A DNA stretch of 64,000 nt from Paenibacillus sp. G2S3 (lineage in GTDB: Bacteria; Bacillota; Bacilli; Paenibacillales; Paenibacillaceae), in the NCBI RefSeq assembly GCF_030123105.1, contig NZ_CP126095.1, positions 2,604,001 through 2,668,000 of the forward strand, read 5' to 3'. Numbering within the stretch: the first letter of the stretch is position 1; every line of letters begins with the position of its first letter. Positions 8,065 through 17,097 of the stretch are shown in pieces. Below the pieces are notes generated by a model. It had not been told where the DNA came from. It searched no databases and saw only the letters and a program-made list of their open reading frames with translations. The translations under genes were made by a program, and so were the position numbers.

Positions 8065-8120
8065 AAAAAAAAATGCTGCGGCATGAAATGCAAGGAAGCT
8101 TGCACATGATGCAGCAGCAT
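8065..8120 (-). terminator. intrinsic terminator of the alpha/beta hydrolase gene
   Basis: On the minus strand TGCTGCTGCATCATG pairs with CATGCCGCAGCA around a loop, followed by nine T (8065-8073). Confidence 0.8.
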
Positions 8121-8168
8121 GGAGAATAGGTGAAACGGTTTAGACAATCTGAGCGATACAATCTATCC

Positions 8169-9140
8169 TTATTTTATTTCTTTCATAAATGTCTTAAAAT
8201 TTTCGGCGATTTCTTTTGATTTGGTATGGTGCAGATAATGTCCTGCATCAAGCTTTACCAATTTTCCTTGTACGGAATTTTTGACTTGCTCTTCATGCAA
8301 TGATATCCAATCTTTTAAGAGAGTATCATCCCCTTGAACAAAGAGCAAAAGGGGGAGATCCTTTGGAAAAGTTGAATTTAGAGCCCCTTTATAATTAGAA
8401 GACATATGTTCCACTTCATTTAAGTTAGTGTAATTATAAGTGTTTCTAAGCGTAAGCAATCTCAATTGTTCTTTAGTTTCATCATCAAACGGCAATTCAG
8501 CATAGGGATTTCCACTTGATTTAAATAACAATCTGCCCAAGCCTGATTCTCTAAGTAGTTTTAATTTTCCTGTTGGTATTTTAACACCTATTCTGTCTTC
8601 CGTTGCAATACTATTATCAATCCCGACAAATGCACTCACTTCGTTTGGATATTTGTTCACATAATTCAAACTGTACATACCGGAAATAGAGTGTGCCATT
8701 AGAATATAACGGTCAATATTAAGCTGCTTTACAGCTTCATGAATTTCACTCACAATGTTTTCTGTGGTTCGCTCTTTTTCAGTTCTATCACTTAATCCAT
8801 AACCGAAAGGCTCAATCACGACAACTTTGTAAAATGGAGATAGTTCATCTATTAACAGCTTAAAATCAAGTCCCGGTGCCACCGTTCCATAACCAGGTAA
8901 GAGCACGACTGTCTCTTCACCCTTTCCTTGAATCAAAACGTTCATATTTTTACCATCGACGCTTACAGACTGACCATAGGGTTTTATTTTAGCTTGGTCC
9001 GATTTATTGAGGAAAATATTAGCGACAAAAACAGTCACTAGAAAAAGTACTATTGCAGTAGCTAAAGCCCCTATGGAAATAAGTATAATTTTAAGCGGTT
9101 TATTCATCCTTTTTTTAATAACCTCTTCTTCTGGTTTCAC
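8169..9140 (-). CDS. membrane-anchored alpha/beta hydrolase
   Basis: 323 residues. One N-terminal helix (about 17-43) anchors the protein, with the catalytic domain outside. The fold is shown by VVLLPGYGT (oxyanion region), PFGYGLSD, and the nucleophile elbow LMAHSISG with Ser151; the first glycine of GXSXG is replaced by Ala. The C-terminal histidine is likely in DAGHYLHH. Start codon GTG 9140 has AGGAGA eight bases upstream. It is divergent from the signal peptidase gene. Substrate unknown; esterase/peptidase-like. Confidence 0.82.
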   Translation of the reverse strand: MKPEEEVIKKRMNKPLKIILISIGALATAIVLFLVTVFVANIFLNKSDQAKIKPYGQSVSVDGKNMNVLIQGKGEETVVLLPGYGTVAPGLDFKLLIDELSPFYKVVVIEPFGYGLSDRTEKERTTENIVSEIHEAVKQLNIDRYILMAHSISGMYSLNYVNKYPNEVSAFVGIDNSIATEDRIGVKIPTGKLKLLRESGLGRLLFKSSGNPYAELPFDDETKEQLRLLTLRNTYNYTNLNEVEHMSSNYKGALNSTFPKDLPLLLFVQGDDTLLKDWISLHEEQVKNSVQGKLVKLDAGHYLHHTKSKEIAENFKTFMKEIK

Positions 9141-9314
9141 TCGTATCTTCTCCTGTTCTAATCGCTTTATTTTAGTACCTTAACGAATTGCTAAAGGAAG
9201 CTTACCCGATGAAGATGAACTATACATGACGACAATATGAACTGAATATGAACGAGCGAAAAAAGCTTCTGCACCGATCAAAGAGTTTATAAAATGAATA
9301 TGAGGTGAGCAATT

Positions 9315-9812
9315 ATGTTGAAATTTATCAAACAATATTTGCCTAGTGTTGCTATCGCAGTGGTTATTTCTTTGTTTGTAAGAACTTATGTTGCTGAAGC
9401 CATGAAGGTTCCTACTGGCTCTATGATCCCTACAATTGAAATTAATGACCGTCTAATTGTTGAAAAAATGTTATGGATGACCAAACTTGATCATGGAGAT
9501 ATCGTTGTGTTTACGCCACCTGTAAAAGGTGATGAGAATAAAAGATACGTAAAACGGTTGATAGGGCTGCCGGGTGATACCATTGAAGTTAAAGAGGGAG
9601 CACTTTACAGAAACGGAACGGAGATCAATGAACCCTATCTTAATGAGCGGATGGACTATGCATTTGGACCCGTTACAGTTCCGGCGGATCATTACTTTTT
9701 TCTCGGAGATAACCGGAATATAAGCTATGATGCTCATCTCTGGGCTACTCCTTTTGTAGCGAAGGATCAGTTGATTGGAAAAGTGATAGCGGACTTTAGT
9801 ATTCCTTTTTAG
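9315..9812 (+). CDS. lepB: signal peptidase I
   Basis: 165 residues, the usual length of a Bacillota type-I signal peptidase. One N-terminal membrane anchor (9-26), the catalytic serine in VPTGSM at Ser36, the general-base lysine in RYVKRLIG at Lys80, and the C-terminal box GDNRNISYDAH. It removes signal peptides from exported proteins outside the membrane. GAGGTGAGC lies seven bases before ATG. The usual DSR/DSH element reads YDAH, a slight deviation. Transcribed alone. It is probably one of several paralogues in the genome. Confidence 0.93.
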   Translation: MLKFIKQYLPSVAIAVVISLFVRTYVAEAMKVPTGSMIPTIEINDRLIVEKMLWMTKLDHGDIVVFTPPVKGDENKRYVKRLIGLPGDTIEVKEGALYRNGTEINEPYLNERMDYAFGPVTVPADHYFFLGDNRNISYDAHLWATPFVAKDQLIGKVIADFSIPF

Positions 9813-9938
9813 GTGATGTAGCGGGGGTCTTTTGAACTAATTGATAGTGTTAATGAGACTTTAACCATATTGTGACTTTGGAATAATTTAGCTATCCTTA
9901 AGGTAAAATATACCTATTGATAGGAAGGGTGCAGAATT

Positions 9939-10976
9939 TTGAAAGCTCATGTCACGGATCTCAAACATGGCGATTGTCTTATGCTTGACACTTTTAATAG
10001 TGTTGGTCTACACGTGCTCCCAAAAGGGACAATTGTTTACCAAGAAGAAATCACCCTCCTGATGAGACATCGTATCGATTATGTCGATATTGAACCTCGC
10101 AGCAATGCGATGGATAATGAGGGAACAAATCTGGCGTTAAGCCTGAATGGAAACTTTGATCTAGCGATACAAAATTATGAGTCTATTTTTCTAGAAGCAC
10201 TCAGCAAGGGCAGTTTCACGCAGTCAGATGTAGATCTTACGTTGCAGCCCTTACTGGAAAAAATGGATGAACATAAGGATGTAGTTTCCCTATTGCTGTT
10301 GCTTGAACGAGAAGACGTTGGTACATACAATCATTCTTTGCAGGTCGGACTGCTATCTTTTTACATAGCGACTTGGTTAGGTTATACCAAAGAAGAACGT
10401 TATGAGATCAGCCGAGCAGGGTATTTACACGACATAGGAAAAAGTCAGATCGACCCTTATATTTTAAATAAAACGGGGACCTTAACCCCTGAGGAAACTG
10501 AAGAACTGAAGCGTCATACTACATATGGATACGACATTATTCTTAAATCTATGAATGACGAGAAGACCGCTTTGGTGGCGCTTCAGCATCATGAATTTGA
10601 GGATGGGACTGGTTATCCTAATATGCTTCGTAAGGCGGAACTGCACCCGTATACACTGATTGTGGCTGTCGCTAACGCCTATGTTGGGATGACCTCTGCA
10701 AGAGTGAATCAACCCAAACAAGGGCTGATTACTGTTCTGCGCAAGGTGCATGAGTTGGGCTTTGGCAAGCTGAACGGGAATGCGGTACAAGCTTTGATTG
10801 GACACTTACTGCCGAACTTCGTAGGTAAAAATGTTCAGCTGAGCAACGGAGAGCAAGGTACGATTATTATGAACAACCCTTTGGATATTTTTAAGCCATT
10901 AGTGAAAGTAGATGAAACTACGTTCAGAGATTTATCCAAGGAGCGAAATTTGACTGTTGAGGAAGTATTTATTTAA
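9939..10976 (+). CDS. HD-GYP domain protein, putative c-di-GMP phosphodiesterase
   Basis: 345 residues from TTG 9939, supported by AGGAAGGG (9922-9929); no ATG is in frame nearby. An N-terminal region of about 120 residues is followed by the HD-GYP domain: HDIGK at 164-168 and HHEFEDGTGYP at 217-227, with the second metal histidines present. Such proteins hydrolyse cyclic di-GMP and influence motility and biofilm. The usual HHER reads HHEF here. No partner response regulator is fused. A bidirectional terminator follows. Confidence 0.85.
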   Translation: MKAHVTDLKHGDCLMLDTFNSVGLHVLPKGTIVYQEEITLLMRHRIDYVDIEPRSNAMDNEGTNLALSLNGNFDLAIQNYESIFLEALSKGSFTQSDVDLTLQPLLEKMDEHKDVVSLLLLLEREDVGTYNHSLQVGLLSFYIATWLGYTKEERYEISRAGYLHDIGKSQIDPYILNKTGTLTPEETEELKRHTTYGYDIILKSMNDEKTALVALQHHEFEDGTGYPNMLRKAELHPYTLIVAVANAYVGMTSARVNQPKQGLITVLRKVHELGFGKLNGNAVQALIGHLLPNFVGKNVQLSNGEQGTIIMNNPLDIFKPLVKVDETTFRDLSKERNLTVEEVFI

Positions 10977-10990
10977 TAATTTGATAAAGA

Positions 10991-11028
10991 AGGGTTACAA
11001 TTCGGTGATGCCGATTGTAGCCCTTTTT
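10991..11028 (+). terminator. terminator between the HD-GYP and MazG-like genes
   Basis: GGGTTACAATTCGG pairs with CCGATTGTAGCCC, then TTTTT. The convergent MazG-like gene can use the opposite strand. Confidence 0.8.
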
Positions 11029-11038
11029 CTACTTCTCC

Positions 11039-11356
11039 TTAGGAATTAAATCGCTTAACTAATTTTTCTTTATGTGCTGTAAAAGCCTCTTCTAAAGTGA
11101 TTCCATACAAATCTGCTAACAAGGCTATATTTCCTAGCACATCACCAATTTCCTCAATCAAGTCGTTTCTCAGTTGCTCTGGTGGAGGGGTAGATTCATC
11201 TGGGCGGTCTCTTCCGATTTCATAGGAGCGTACTGCCCGTGCAACCTCACCGGTCTCTTCCATAAGAAATCCAACCCGTATAAAAGGACCGTAATTGGTC
11301 CAGCCTCTTTGTCCATAAAAGCCTTTAATCCATTTCTGCACTTCATTGATCTCCAT
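11039..11356 (-). CDS. MazG-like nucleotide pyrophosphohydrolase
   Basis: 105 residues from ATG 11356, with AGGGAG eleven bases upstream; a GTG at 11368 overlaps that site. The EEXXE...EXXD metal-binding pattern is seen in FLMEETGEVARA and LIEEIGDVLGNIALL. All-alpha NTP pyrophosphatases of this type hydrolyse (d)NTPs to monophosphates as housecleaning enzymes. It is convergent with the HD-GYP gene and divergent from the LOG gene. Confidence 0.85.
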   Translation of the reverse strand: MEINEVQKWIKGFYGQRGWTNYGPFIRVGFLMEETGEVARAVRSYEIGRDRPDESTPPPEQLRNDLIEEIGDVLGNIALLADLYGITLEEAFTAHKEKLVKRFNS

Positions 11357-11453
11357 ATTATGTAGCACTCCCTAATCTTTCACATGATTTATTCTCCAAC
11401 ATATAGTATATTAGATGTCAGATATTATCAATATATAGTTTGGGGATGAGGAT

Positions 11454-12032
11454 TTGAAATCAATTTGTGTTTTTGCAGGATCGAATTTAGGGGCGCATGA
11501 GGAGTATAAAGCTAAAGCTGTTGAACTTGGAAACTATATGGCTATGAACAATTATCGCTTAATTTACGGAGGATCAAAAATTGGATTAATGGGTGAAGTA
11601 GCCAATGCTGTTTTGAACGGTGGAGGTGAGGTAATCGGGGTTATGCCTAGAGGATTGTTTAACGGAGAGATGGTACATAGAGAATTGACGCAGCTAATAG
11701 AAGTAGACGATATGCATGGACGTAAAGCAAAAATGGGAGAATTGGCGGATGGATTTATTGCTTTACCCGGCGGTTTTGGAACGTATGAGGAGTTGTTTGA
11801 GGTTTTGTGCTGGTCACAAATTGGCATACATAAGAAACCGGTAGGCGTACTAAATATCAGGAATTATTTTGATCCTCTGATGAATCTAATTCAAAACAGT
11901 ATACAAGAAGGCTTTTCTAATTCTTCGCATCTCAGTCTGCTAAACGTATCCAACGAGCCATTGGAACTCTTGACTCTATTGAAGGAGTATGTTCCACAAA
12001 CGCTTGAGCAAAAGTGGAAACAACTCAACTGA
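11454..12032 (+). CDS. yvdD: LOG-family (TIGR00730) Rossmann-fold protein
   Basis: 192 residues from TTG 11454, with GGGGATGAGG just upstream. The family signature [20 protein letters not shown] (PGGXGTXXE) is present near residue 104, with the N-terminal [13 protein letters not shown] nucleotide-binding loop and [13 protein letters not shown] proteins cleave nucleoside 5'-monophosphates to base and ribose phosphate; in plants they activate cytokinins. The bacterial role is less clear. Transcribed alone, with a long repeat-bearing gap downstream. Confidence 0.9.
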   Translation: MKSICVFAGSNLGAHEEYKAKAVELGNYMAMNNYRLIYGGSKIGLMGEVANAVLNGGGEVIGVMPRGLFNGEMVHRELTQLIEVDDMHGRKAKMGELADGFIALPGGFGTYEELFEVLCWSQIGIHKKPVGVLNIRNYFDPLMNLIQNSIQEGFSNSSHLSLLNVSNEPLELLTLLKEYVPQTLEQKWKQLN

Positions 12033-12462
12033 ATAATAAAACTTTCAGTTTAATGATCGGGTACACTGTGTTCCTGGACGTAAACCAACTGAAATCAGGC
12101 ATTAGTTTCTCCAACACCTTCACCGCTGAGCGTTCGGACTCAGAAGGCGTTATTTGCATGTTTATCTCCGTTTGAGCAGGGTTTCGGACCCAGTGACCTT
12201 ATTTCGTATGAAGAGGTTCATATTTTGTTTTTTTTGCCAATAGCGATTATGGAGTCCGATAGCATCCCAATTATGGGATTATACTGCGTATAAGGTCAAC
12301 TGGGTCCGATAGCGACTTCGCAAGTGGATTCGCCGCGCAAAAGGTACGTAATCAAACGAAGTGTGGGGTTTGGATTACGGATACATTACCGCTGAATTTG
12401 AATTTCACTAGTGGATTGGCTATGATAAATATAGAGAAAAGCTACAAGAGGAGAAATGGATA
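12033..12462. repeat. gene-free gap with degenerate CGGAC/GTCCG inverted repeats (locus A)
   Basis: No convincing coding frame. CGGACCCAGTGACCTTAT (12185-12202) is inverted as ATAAGGTCAACTGGGTCCG (12290-12308). An outer unit CGGACTCAGAAGGCGTTATTT (12135-12155) is matched by GGAGTCCGATAGC (12251-12263). Related units occur at 17757-17933 and 42259-42440. The relP promoter must lie in its last part, but no clear -35/-10 pair is visible. Confidence 0.6.
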
Positions 12463-13212
12463 ATGACCCCCGAGAATCAAATCGAACAATTTAAGAAGCT
12501 TAAGCACGAGATCACCCGTTTTATGTTGATTTATAAATTTGCACTGGATGAGATGGAGACGAAGATTGAGATCCTCAAACAAGAGTTTCAGTCTCTGCAC
12601 GATTATAGCCCTATTGAACATACCAAATCGAGAATCAAGTCTCCCGAGAGTATTATGAACAAAATGCTCCGCAAAAATGGAGAATTATCTCTAGATTCTG
12701 TAAGAAATTGCATTAAAGATATTGCAGGTCTAAGAATTACATGTTCTTTTATCTCAGATATTTATCATGTAAGTGAAATGCTTCAGAAGCAGGACGACCT
12801 GACAGTTCTTGAAGTGAAGGATTATATTAAGAATCCTAAGCCTAACGGATATCAAAGTTTACATTTGCTGATTCAGGTTCCTGTATTTATGTCCGATCGT
12901 CAGGAGTTAGTGTGCGTTGAGGTACAAATTCGTACCATTGCTATGGATTTCTGGGCAAGTCTCGAACATAAAATTTTCTATAAATATAATAAATCAGTAC
13001 CTGAGAGTATGACACGTGAATTGAAAAATGCAGCGGATGCCGCTCATGCACTTGATTTGCAAATGGAGCGACTGCATCGAGACATTAAAGAAATCAAAGA
13101 CGAAGATGAAGATGATGATCTTAGTTCCTTTGAGGAGCTTCGCCGTATAGTGATTCATAATCAGCAATTCACACTTCCAGCTAACTTTATTAAGCTGCTC
13201 GGAGACAAATAA
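12463..13212 (+). CDS. relP: RelP-type (p)ppGpp synthetase (small alarmone synthetase)
   Basis: 249 residues. Motifs match YwaC/RelP rather than YjbM/RelQ: LIYKFALDEMETK, PIEHTKSRIKSPESI, DIAGLRITCSFISDIY, PKPNGYQSLHL and RTIAMDFWASLEHKI. The synthetase domain covers residues 40-190; there is no HD hydrolase, TGS or ACT domain, so it only makes alarmone. The C-terminus carries an acidic stretch (KDEDEDDD). It transfers pyrophosphate from ATP to GDP/GTP and is usually induced by cell-wall stress. AGGAG lies twelve bases before ATG. Monocistronic with its own terminator. Confidence 0.9.
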   Translation: MTPENQIEQFKKLKHEITRFMLIYKFALDEMETKIEILKQEFQSLHDYSPIEHTKSRIKSPESIMNKMLRKNGELSLDSVRNCIKDIAGLRITCSFISDIYHVSEMLQKQDDLTVLEVKDYIKNPKPNGYQSLHLLIQVPVFMSDRQELVCVEVQIRTIAMDFWASLEHKIFYKYNKSVPESMTRELKNAADAAHALDLQMERLHRDIKEIKDEDEDDDLSSFEELRRIVIHNQQFTLPANFIKLLGDK

Positions 13213-13224
13213 GCTGATCACATC

Positions 13225-13264
13225 ACCTAGAGTTGCCGTTTTCGGTTAACTCTAGGTTTTTTTA
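13225..13264 (+). terminator. intrinsic terminator of relP
   Basis: CCTAGAGTT pairs with AACTCTAGG around a 13-base loop, followed by seven T. Confidence 0.9.
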
Positions 13265-13369
13265 TTATATTATCATTGCTTCTAGTCTCTAGAATGGAGT
13301 ATTCTCAACTAGAAAGAGAGACTTGTAATTATCGGCTTCATCAAATTAATTAGATTAAGGAGAATGAAG

Positions 13370-14995
13370 ATGAGCGAGCGTACACTCCGAACGATTACTG
13401 TAAATCAAATCGGATATCCGGTGGATGGAGAAAAGATTGCAGTGTTTACTGGTGCTGGACATGACTTTCAGGTTGTTGATGTAGATCATGGAAATGTTGT
13501 ATTCGAGGGAAAGTCAGGTGCTCCAAGATTTGATAAAGCAAGCGGAGACACTGTACATACAGGTGATTTTTCTGAGGTTCATGCTGTGGGTAGATACCGG
13601 ATTGAGCAAGGCGATGGGATAAATTCGGCATCATTTATAATCTCAGATAAACCTTATCACGAGCTTCAACAAGGCTTGCTGAAGGCCTTTTATTATTATC
13701 GCTGCGGGGTTGAGTTGACGGAAGAGTATGCTGGAGATTGGAAGCATAAGGCATGTCATACAGCAGAGGGAATTGTATATGGTGAAACGGAGCGTCGACT
13801 AGATTGTTCTGGAGGCTGGCATGATGCCGGTGATTATGGAAAATATAGTGGACCCGGAGCCAAGGCTATCGCTGATCTTTTGCTAGCCTATGAGTTATAT
13901 CCATCTGCTTTTGTAAGCGCTATTCCGATTCCAGAAAGTGATGGGCATACGCCAGATGTACTGCTGGAATGCAAAGTGGAGCTGGATTGGCTGTTCAAAA
14001 TGCAGGACATTGTAACAGGTGGAGTGTTCCATAAACTGACTACGCTGAGCTTTCCCGATCTGGATGTCATGCCTGAGGAGGATACATCAGATCTATATTT
14101 CTCACCGGTGTCAGCCACCGCCACTGGGGATTTTGCTGGAGTCATGGCCATGGCAGCACGAGTCTATCAGCCATTTGACTCAGCTTATGCGAAGAAATGT
14201 CTGAATGCCGCAACACTAGCTTGGGAATGGCTTGTTCAACATCCAGATGTACCAGGTTTTACGAATCCGCCAGAAATTAGCACCGGAGAGTATGGAGATC
14301 GGAACGACAAGGATGAGCGGTATTGGGCAGCTGCGGAGCTCTATCGTACGACGGGGAACGAAGAATACCATCAAGCTGTTCTGCAGCTGGCGCAGTTGTC
14401 TTTTCCAAAGTACAGTCTAGGATGGGCAGATATGGGGGGCTATGGCACACTTGCGTATCTGTTAAATGGCGAAGATCAAGCAGACCGCGCCTTGTATGCC
14501 TCCTTAAAAGAAGGACTTATAGCTGAAGCGGAGCGATTAGTGAAACTGAGTCGTGAAGATGGTTATAGGATCTCCTTAAAAGAGGATGACTATATTTGGG
14601 GTAGCAATATGCTCGTAATGAATAATGCGATGCTGCTGCTGCTGGCTGAATATTTTAGTGACGATTCGAGTTTTGCGGACTGTGCGTTAGATCATTTGCA
14701 CTATCTGATGGGTCGCAATGTACTGGATATCAGTTATGTTACCGGATTTGGCGATCGTCCAGTGATGCATCCGCATCATCGTCCATCTGTTGGTGACCAT
14801 GTGGCAGATCCAGTCCCGGGTCTGGTATCTGGGGGGCCGGATCGTGGGCTCCATGATGAATATGTAGTAGAACATTTACAGGGAAAACCAGCTGCGCAGT
14901 GCTTCGCCGATCATGAACTTAGTTATTCTACGAATGAGGTAACGATCTACTGGAATTCCCCAGCAGTGTTCGTTACAGCTCGGTATAATCAATAA
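13370..14995 (+). CDS. glycoside hydrolase family 9 protein without signal peptide
   Basis: 541 residues from ATG 13370 (AAGGAGA six bases upstream; ATG 13364 is too near). An N-terminal Ig-like domain (about 5-95, beginning ITVNQIGYP) precedes the GH9 (alpha/alpha)6 barrel. The catalytic aspartates lie in GGWHDAGDYGKY (150-160), the active-site histidine in HPHHRPSVGDH, and the general acid Glu in STNEVTIYWNSP near the C-terminus. There is no signal peptide, carbohydrate-binding or anchoring module, so it is probably cytoplasmic and acts on imported cello- or other beta-glucan oligosaccharides. It stands alone with its own terminator. Confidence 0.88.
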   Translation: MSERTLRTITVNQIGYPVDGEKIAVFTGAGHDFQVVDVDHGNVVFEGKSGAPRFDKASGDTVHTGDFSEVHAVGRYRIEQGDGINSASFIISDKPYHELQQGLLKAFYYYRCGVELTEEYAGDWKHKACHTAEGIVYGETERRLDCSGGWHDAGDYGKYSGPGAKAIADLLLAYELYPSAFVSAIPIPESDGHTPDVLLECKVELDWLFKMQDIVTGGVFHKLTTLSFPDLDVMPEEDTSDLYFSPVSATATGDFAGVMAMAARVYQPFDSAYAKKCLNAATLAWEWLVQHPDVPGFTNPPEISTGEYGDRNDKDERYWAAAELYRTTGNEEYHQAVLQLAQLSFPKYSLGWADMGGYGTLAYLLNGEDQADRALYASLKEGLIAEAERLVKLSREDGYRISLKEDDYIWGSNMLVMNNAMLLLLAEYFSDDSSFADCALDHLHYLMGRNVLDISYVTGFGDRPVMHPHHRPSVGDHVADPVPGLVSGGPDRGLHDEYVVEHLQGKPAAQCFADHELSYSTNEVTIYWNSPAVFVTARYNQ

Positions 14996-15008
14996 AATTA
15001 ATTAGTTG

Positions 15009-15053
15009 AGAGAAAGGCAAGTCTCGTATGGGAGATGCCTTTCTCTTTTTTTA
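15009..15053 (+). terminator. intrinsic terminator of the GH9 gene
   Basis: AGAGAAAGGCA (15009-15019) pairs with TGCCTTTCTCT (15036-15046), followed by seven T. Confidence 0.9.
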
Positions 15054-15119
15054 TGTAGCTAAAATGCTATAATACGAGATGGTATGATATTTTTGCGCGT
15101 GGCAATAGGAGGTAAGGTA

Positions 15120-15869
15120 TTGAGTCATATTTTTGAAATTCAAAGACTCGCAAAACTGAACTGGAAAAGCAGTGACCAAGCTTCGAAATATTTATTCTCG
15201 GACATCTCCGCAGAAATATCTGAATCGGATCGAATCGCTCTGATTGGTGCCTCAGGTCAAGGTAAGAGTACGCTCCTAAGAATAATGGCTCTGCTGGATG
15301 CTCCGGATGAAGGGGATATGCTTGTTAATGGTACTTCATTCAAAAGCATGGATTCAAGGCTGTGGAGAATGAAGATAGGGTTTGTGGCTCAACAAGCGAT
15401 TATGTTGCCTGGCGGTGTGGAGGATAACCTAAGAACCGTCAGTAAGCTGCATGACAGACCTTATGACCTTAAACTTGTACAGCGACTATTGGAACAACTA
15501 GGGCTGGAACAATTGGATTTAAGTAAAAAAGCAGCAGATTGCTCAGGTGGTGAGAAGCAGCGAATTGCTTTGATTCGGTCATTGCTGTTGCGGCCTAATG
15601 TTCTACTGCTCGATGAAATTACTGCATCACTAGACATTGACAGCACTCAAAGGGTGGAGGACTTACTAGAACAGTGGCATAAAGAAGAAGGGACTTCAAT
15701 CATCTGGGTGACCCATGACCTTAAGCAGGCTAGCCGAATAAGCACTACTACATGGTTTATGGGAAAAGGTAAGCTGGAACAACACTTGAGTGAATCTTTT
15801 TTTGCTGAATCTGCAGATGTTTTGGCCAAAAGGTTTATTCGTCCGTTAGAAGGAGCGTCATTCATATGA
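15120..15869 (+). CDS. fetA: FetA-like ABC transporter ATP-binding protein
   Basis: 249 residues from TTG 15120, which has AGGAGGT (15107-15113) at ideal spacing; in-frame codons further upstream lack a site. Walker A GASGQGKS at 43-50, signature SGGEKQR, Walker B VLLLDE, and the H-loop WVTHD are all present. Its 3' end overlaps the next gene by 4 bases, and that permease is UPF0014/FetB, so the pair is an FetAB-type exporter, implicated in iron export and peroxide resistance in Escherichia coli. A TATAAT at 15068-15073 could be its -10 box. Confidence 0.85.
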   Translation: MSHIFEIQRLAKLNWKSSDQASKYLFSDISAEISESDRIALIGASGQGKSTLLRIMALLDAPDEGDMLVNGTSFKSMDSRLWRMKIGFVAQQAIMLPGGVEDNLRTVSKLHDRPYDLKLVQRLLEQLGLEQLDLSKKAADCSGGEKQRIALIRSLLLRPNVLLLDEITASLDIDSTQRVEDLLEQWHKEEGTSIIWVTHDLKQASRISTTTWFMGKGKLEQHLSESFFAESADVLAKRFIRPLEGASFI

Positions 15870-16612
15870 GTTATACGGCACTGAGTTTTACGCTTCTGTT
15901 TGTGCTAGGGACGATGTTGGTATCGGTATGGCAAAAGCTCGGACTAGAAAAAGATATTATTGTAGGCACGATAAGGTCGGCGATTCAATTACTTGCGGTC
16001 GGATATGTCTTGCAATTTATTTTTAAAACCGATCAGATGAGCTATGTCATTTTGATAATAATCTTCATGATAAGTGTAGCGGCATGGAATGCAGCGAAAA
16101 GAGGCAAAGGACTGCGTGGATTAGTCTGGAGAATTGGACTTGCGATCGCTACTATGGAGCTTCTAATGATGGGGATTCTGCTCGGCTTACATATTATTGA
16201 GGCGACTCCGCAATATATCATTCCCATTAGTGGCATGACCATTGGTAGCGCTATGGTTGTCTCGGGTTTATTCATTAATCATATCAAGCATGAAATACAG
16301 CAGAGTAAAGGTGAAATAGAGACCCTGCTGTCACTTGGTGCAACGGTTCCACAGGCCATCCATGAAGTTAGAAAAAGATCTGTGAAATTCAGCATGATCC
16401 CTACCATCGACGGAATGAAGACAGTAGGACTTGTCCAGCTTCCAGGTATGATGACAGGTATGATTATTGCTGGCGCTGATCCAGTAATCGCTGTTCGGTA
16501 CCAGATTCTGATTGTGTTCTCATTCACCGCTTCTGCGGCAATAACAAGTATACTGCTTAGTGTACTGAGCTACCGACTCTTTTTCACGCCAGACCTACGG
16601 CTTAAGCAATAG
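15866..16612 (+). CDS. fetB: FetB-like ABC permease (UPF0014)
   Basis: 248 residues, about seven membrane helices. The family blocks are GTIRSAIQLLAVGYVLQFIF near the N-terminus and the C-terminal SMIPTIDGMKTVGLVQLPGMMTG, which are diagnostic of UPF0014/YbbM/FetB. It starts with an ATGA overlap on fetA, so the two are translationally coupled. The proposed role is metal (iron) export. The convergent Excalibur gene ends 27 bases downstream with no separate terminator visible. Confidence 0.88.
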   Translation: MSYTALSFTLLFVLGTMLVSVWQKLGLEKDIIVGTIRSAIQLLAVGYVLQFIFKTDQMSYVILIIIFMISVAAWNAAKRGKGLRGLVWRIGLAIATMELLMMGILLGLHIIEATPQYIIPISGMTIGSAMVVSGLFINHIKHEIQQSKGEIETLLSLGATVPQAIHEVRKRSVKFSMIPTIDGMKTVGLVQLPGMMTGMIIAGADPVIAVRYQILIVFSFTASAAITSILLSVLSYRLFFTPDLRLKQ

Positions 16613-16639
16613 ATATGGAGCAGGAGTCAGGGGTAAATC

Positions 16640-16909
16640 TTATTTTTCACAAGCGATTCCGTCTTTATCACGGTCGCTCTTTTTGTTGGCTTCATAGAGC
16701 GCCTTCGATACAAAAGGTTTATATTTCGTTTTTCCACCTTTGTTCTTGGTTGAGCTGGAAATGGCGACTCCACCTTTGTAAACTTTGTTTAGCTCTGTAC
16801 AGTTTTTGTAAGTTTTGACCTTGGATTCAGCACTTACTGTACTTACGGTACCGATGGATAGAGCGAGCAGCAGACCTGCCGATAGACAGTACTTTAAGTA
16901 TTTTTTCAT
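16640..16909 (-). CDS. secreted Excalibur (calcium-binding) domain protein
   Basis: 89 residues. A signal peptide (1-28, KKYLKYCLSAGLLLALSIG...VSA) is followed by the Excalibur domain: YKNCTELNKVY, then DRDKDGIACE at the C-terminus, with the DXDXDG calcium-binding loop and the two conserved cysteines. Such domains occur alone or with nucleases on Gram-positive surfaces. AGAGGAGATG lies upstream of ATG 16909. Single gene. Confidence 0.9.
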   Translation of the reverse strand: MKKYLKYCLSAGLLLALSIGTVSTVSAESKVKTYKNCTELNKVYKGGVAISSSTKNKGGKTKYKPFVSKALYEANKKSDRDKDGIACEK

Positions 16910-17097
16910 GGGACATCTCCTCTAAAGTTTAGTTATTAAAATAACCTCTCTTTTTATATTACCAGTTTATTGCACAGGGGGGTATATTATGAAAAATCTA
17001 GACAGGTAGTCCTAACATACATAATTATCAGCGACGACGGGGAATAATTAGAATTCAATTCAGATGAGGTGAAAAAGCTTTCTATGAGGTGATTCTA

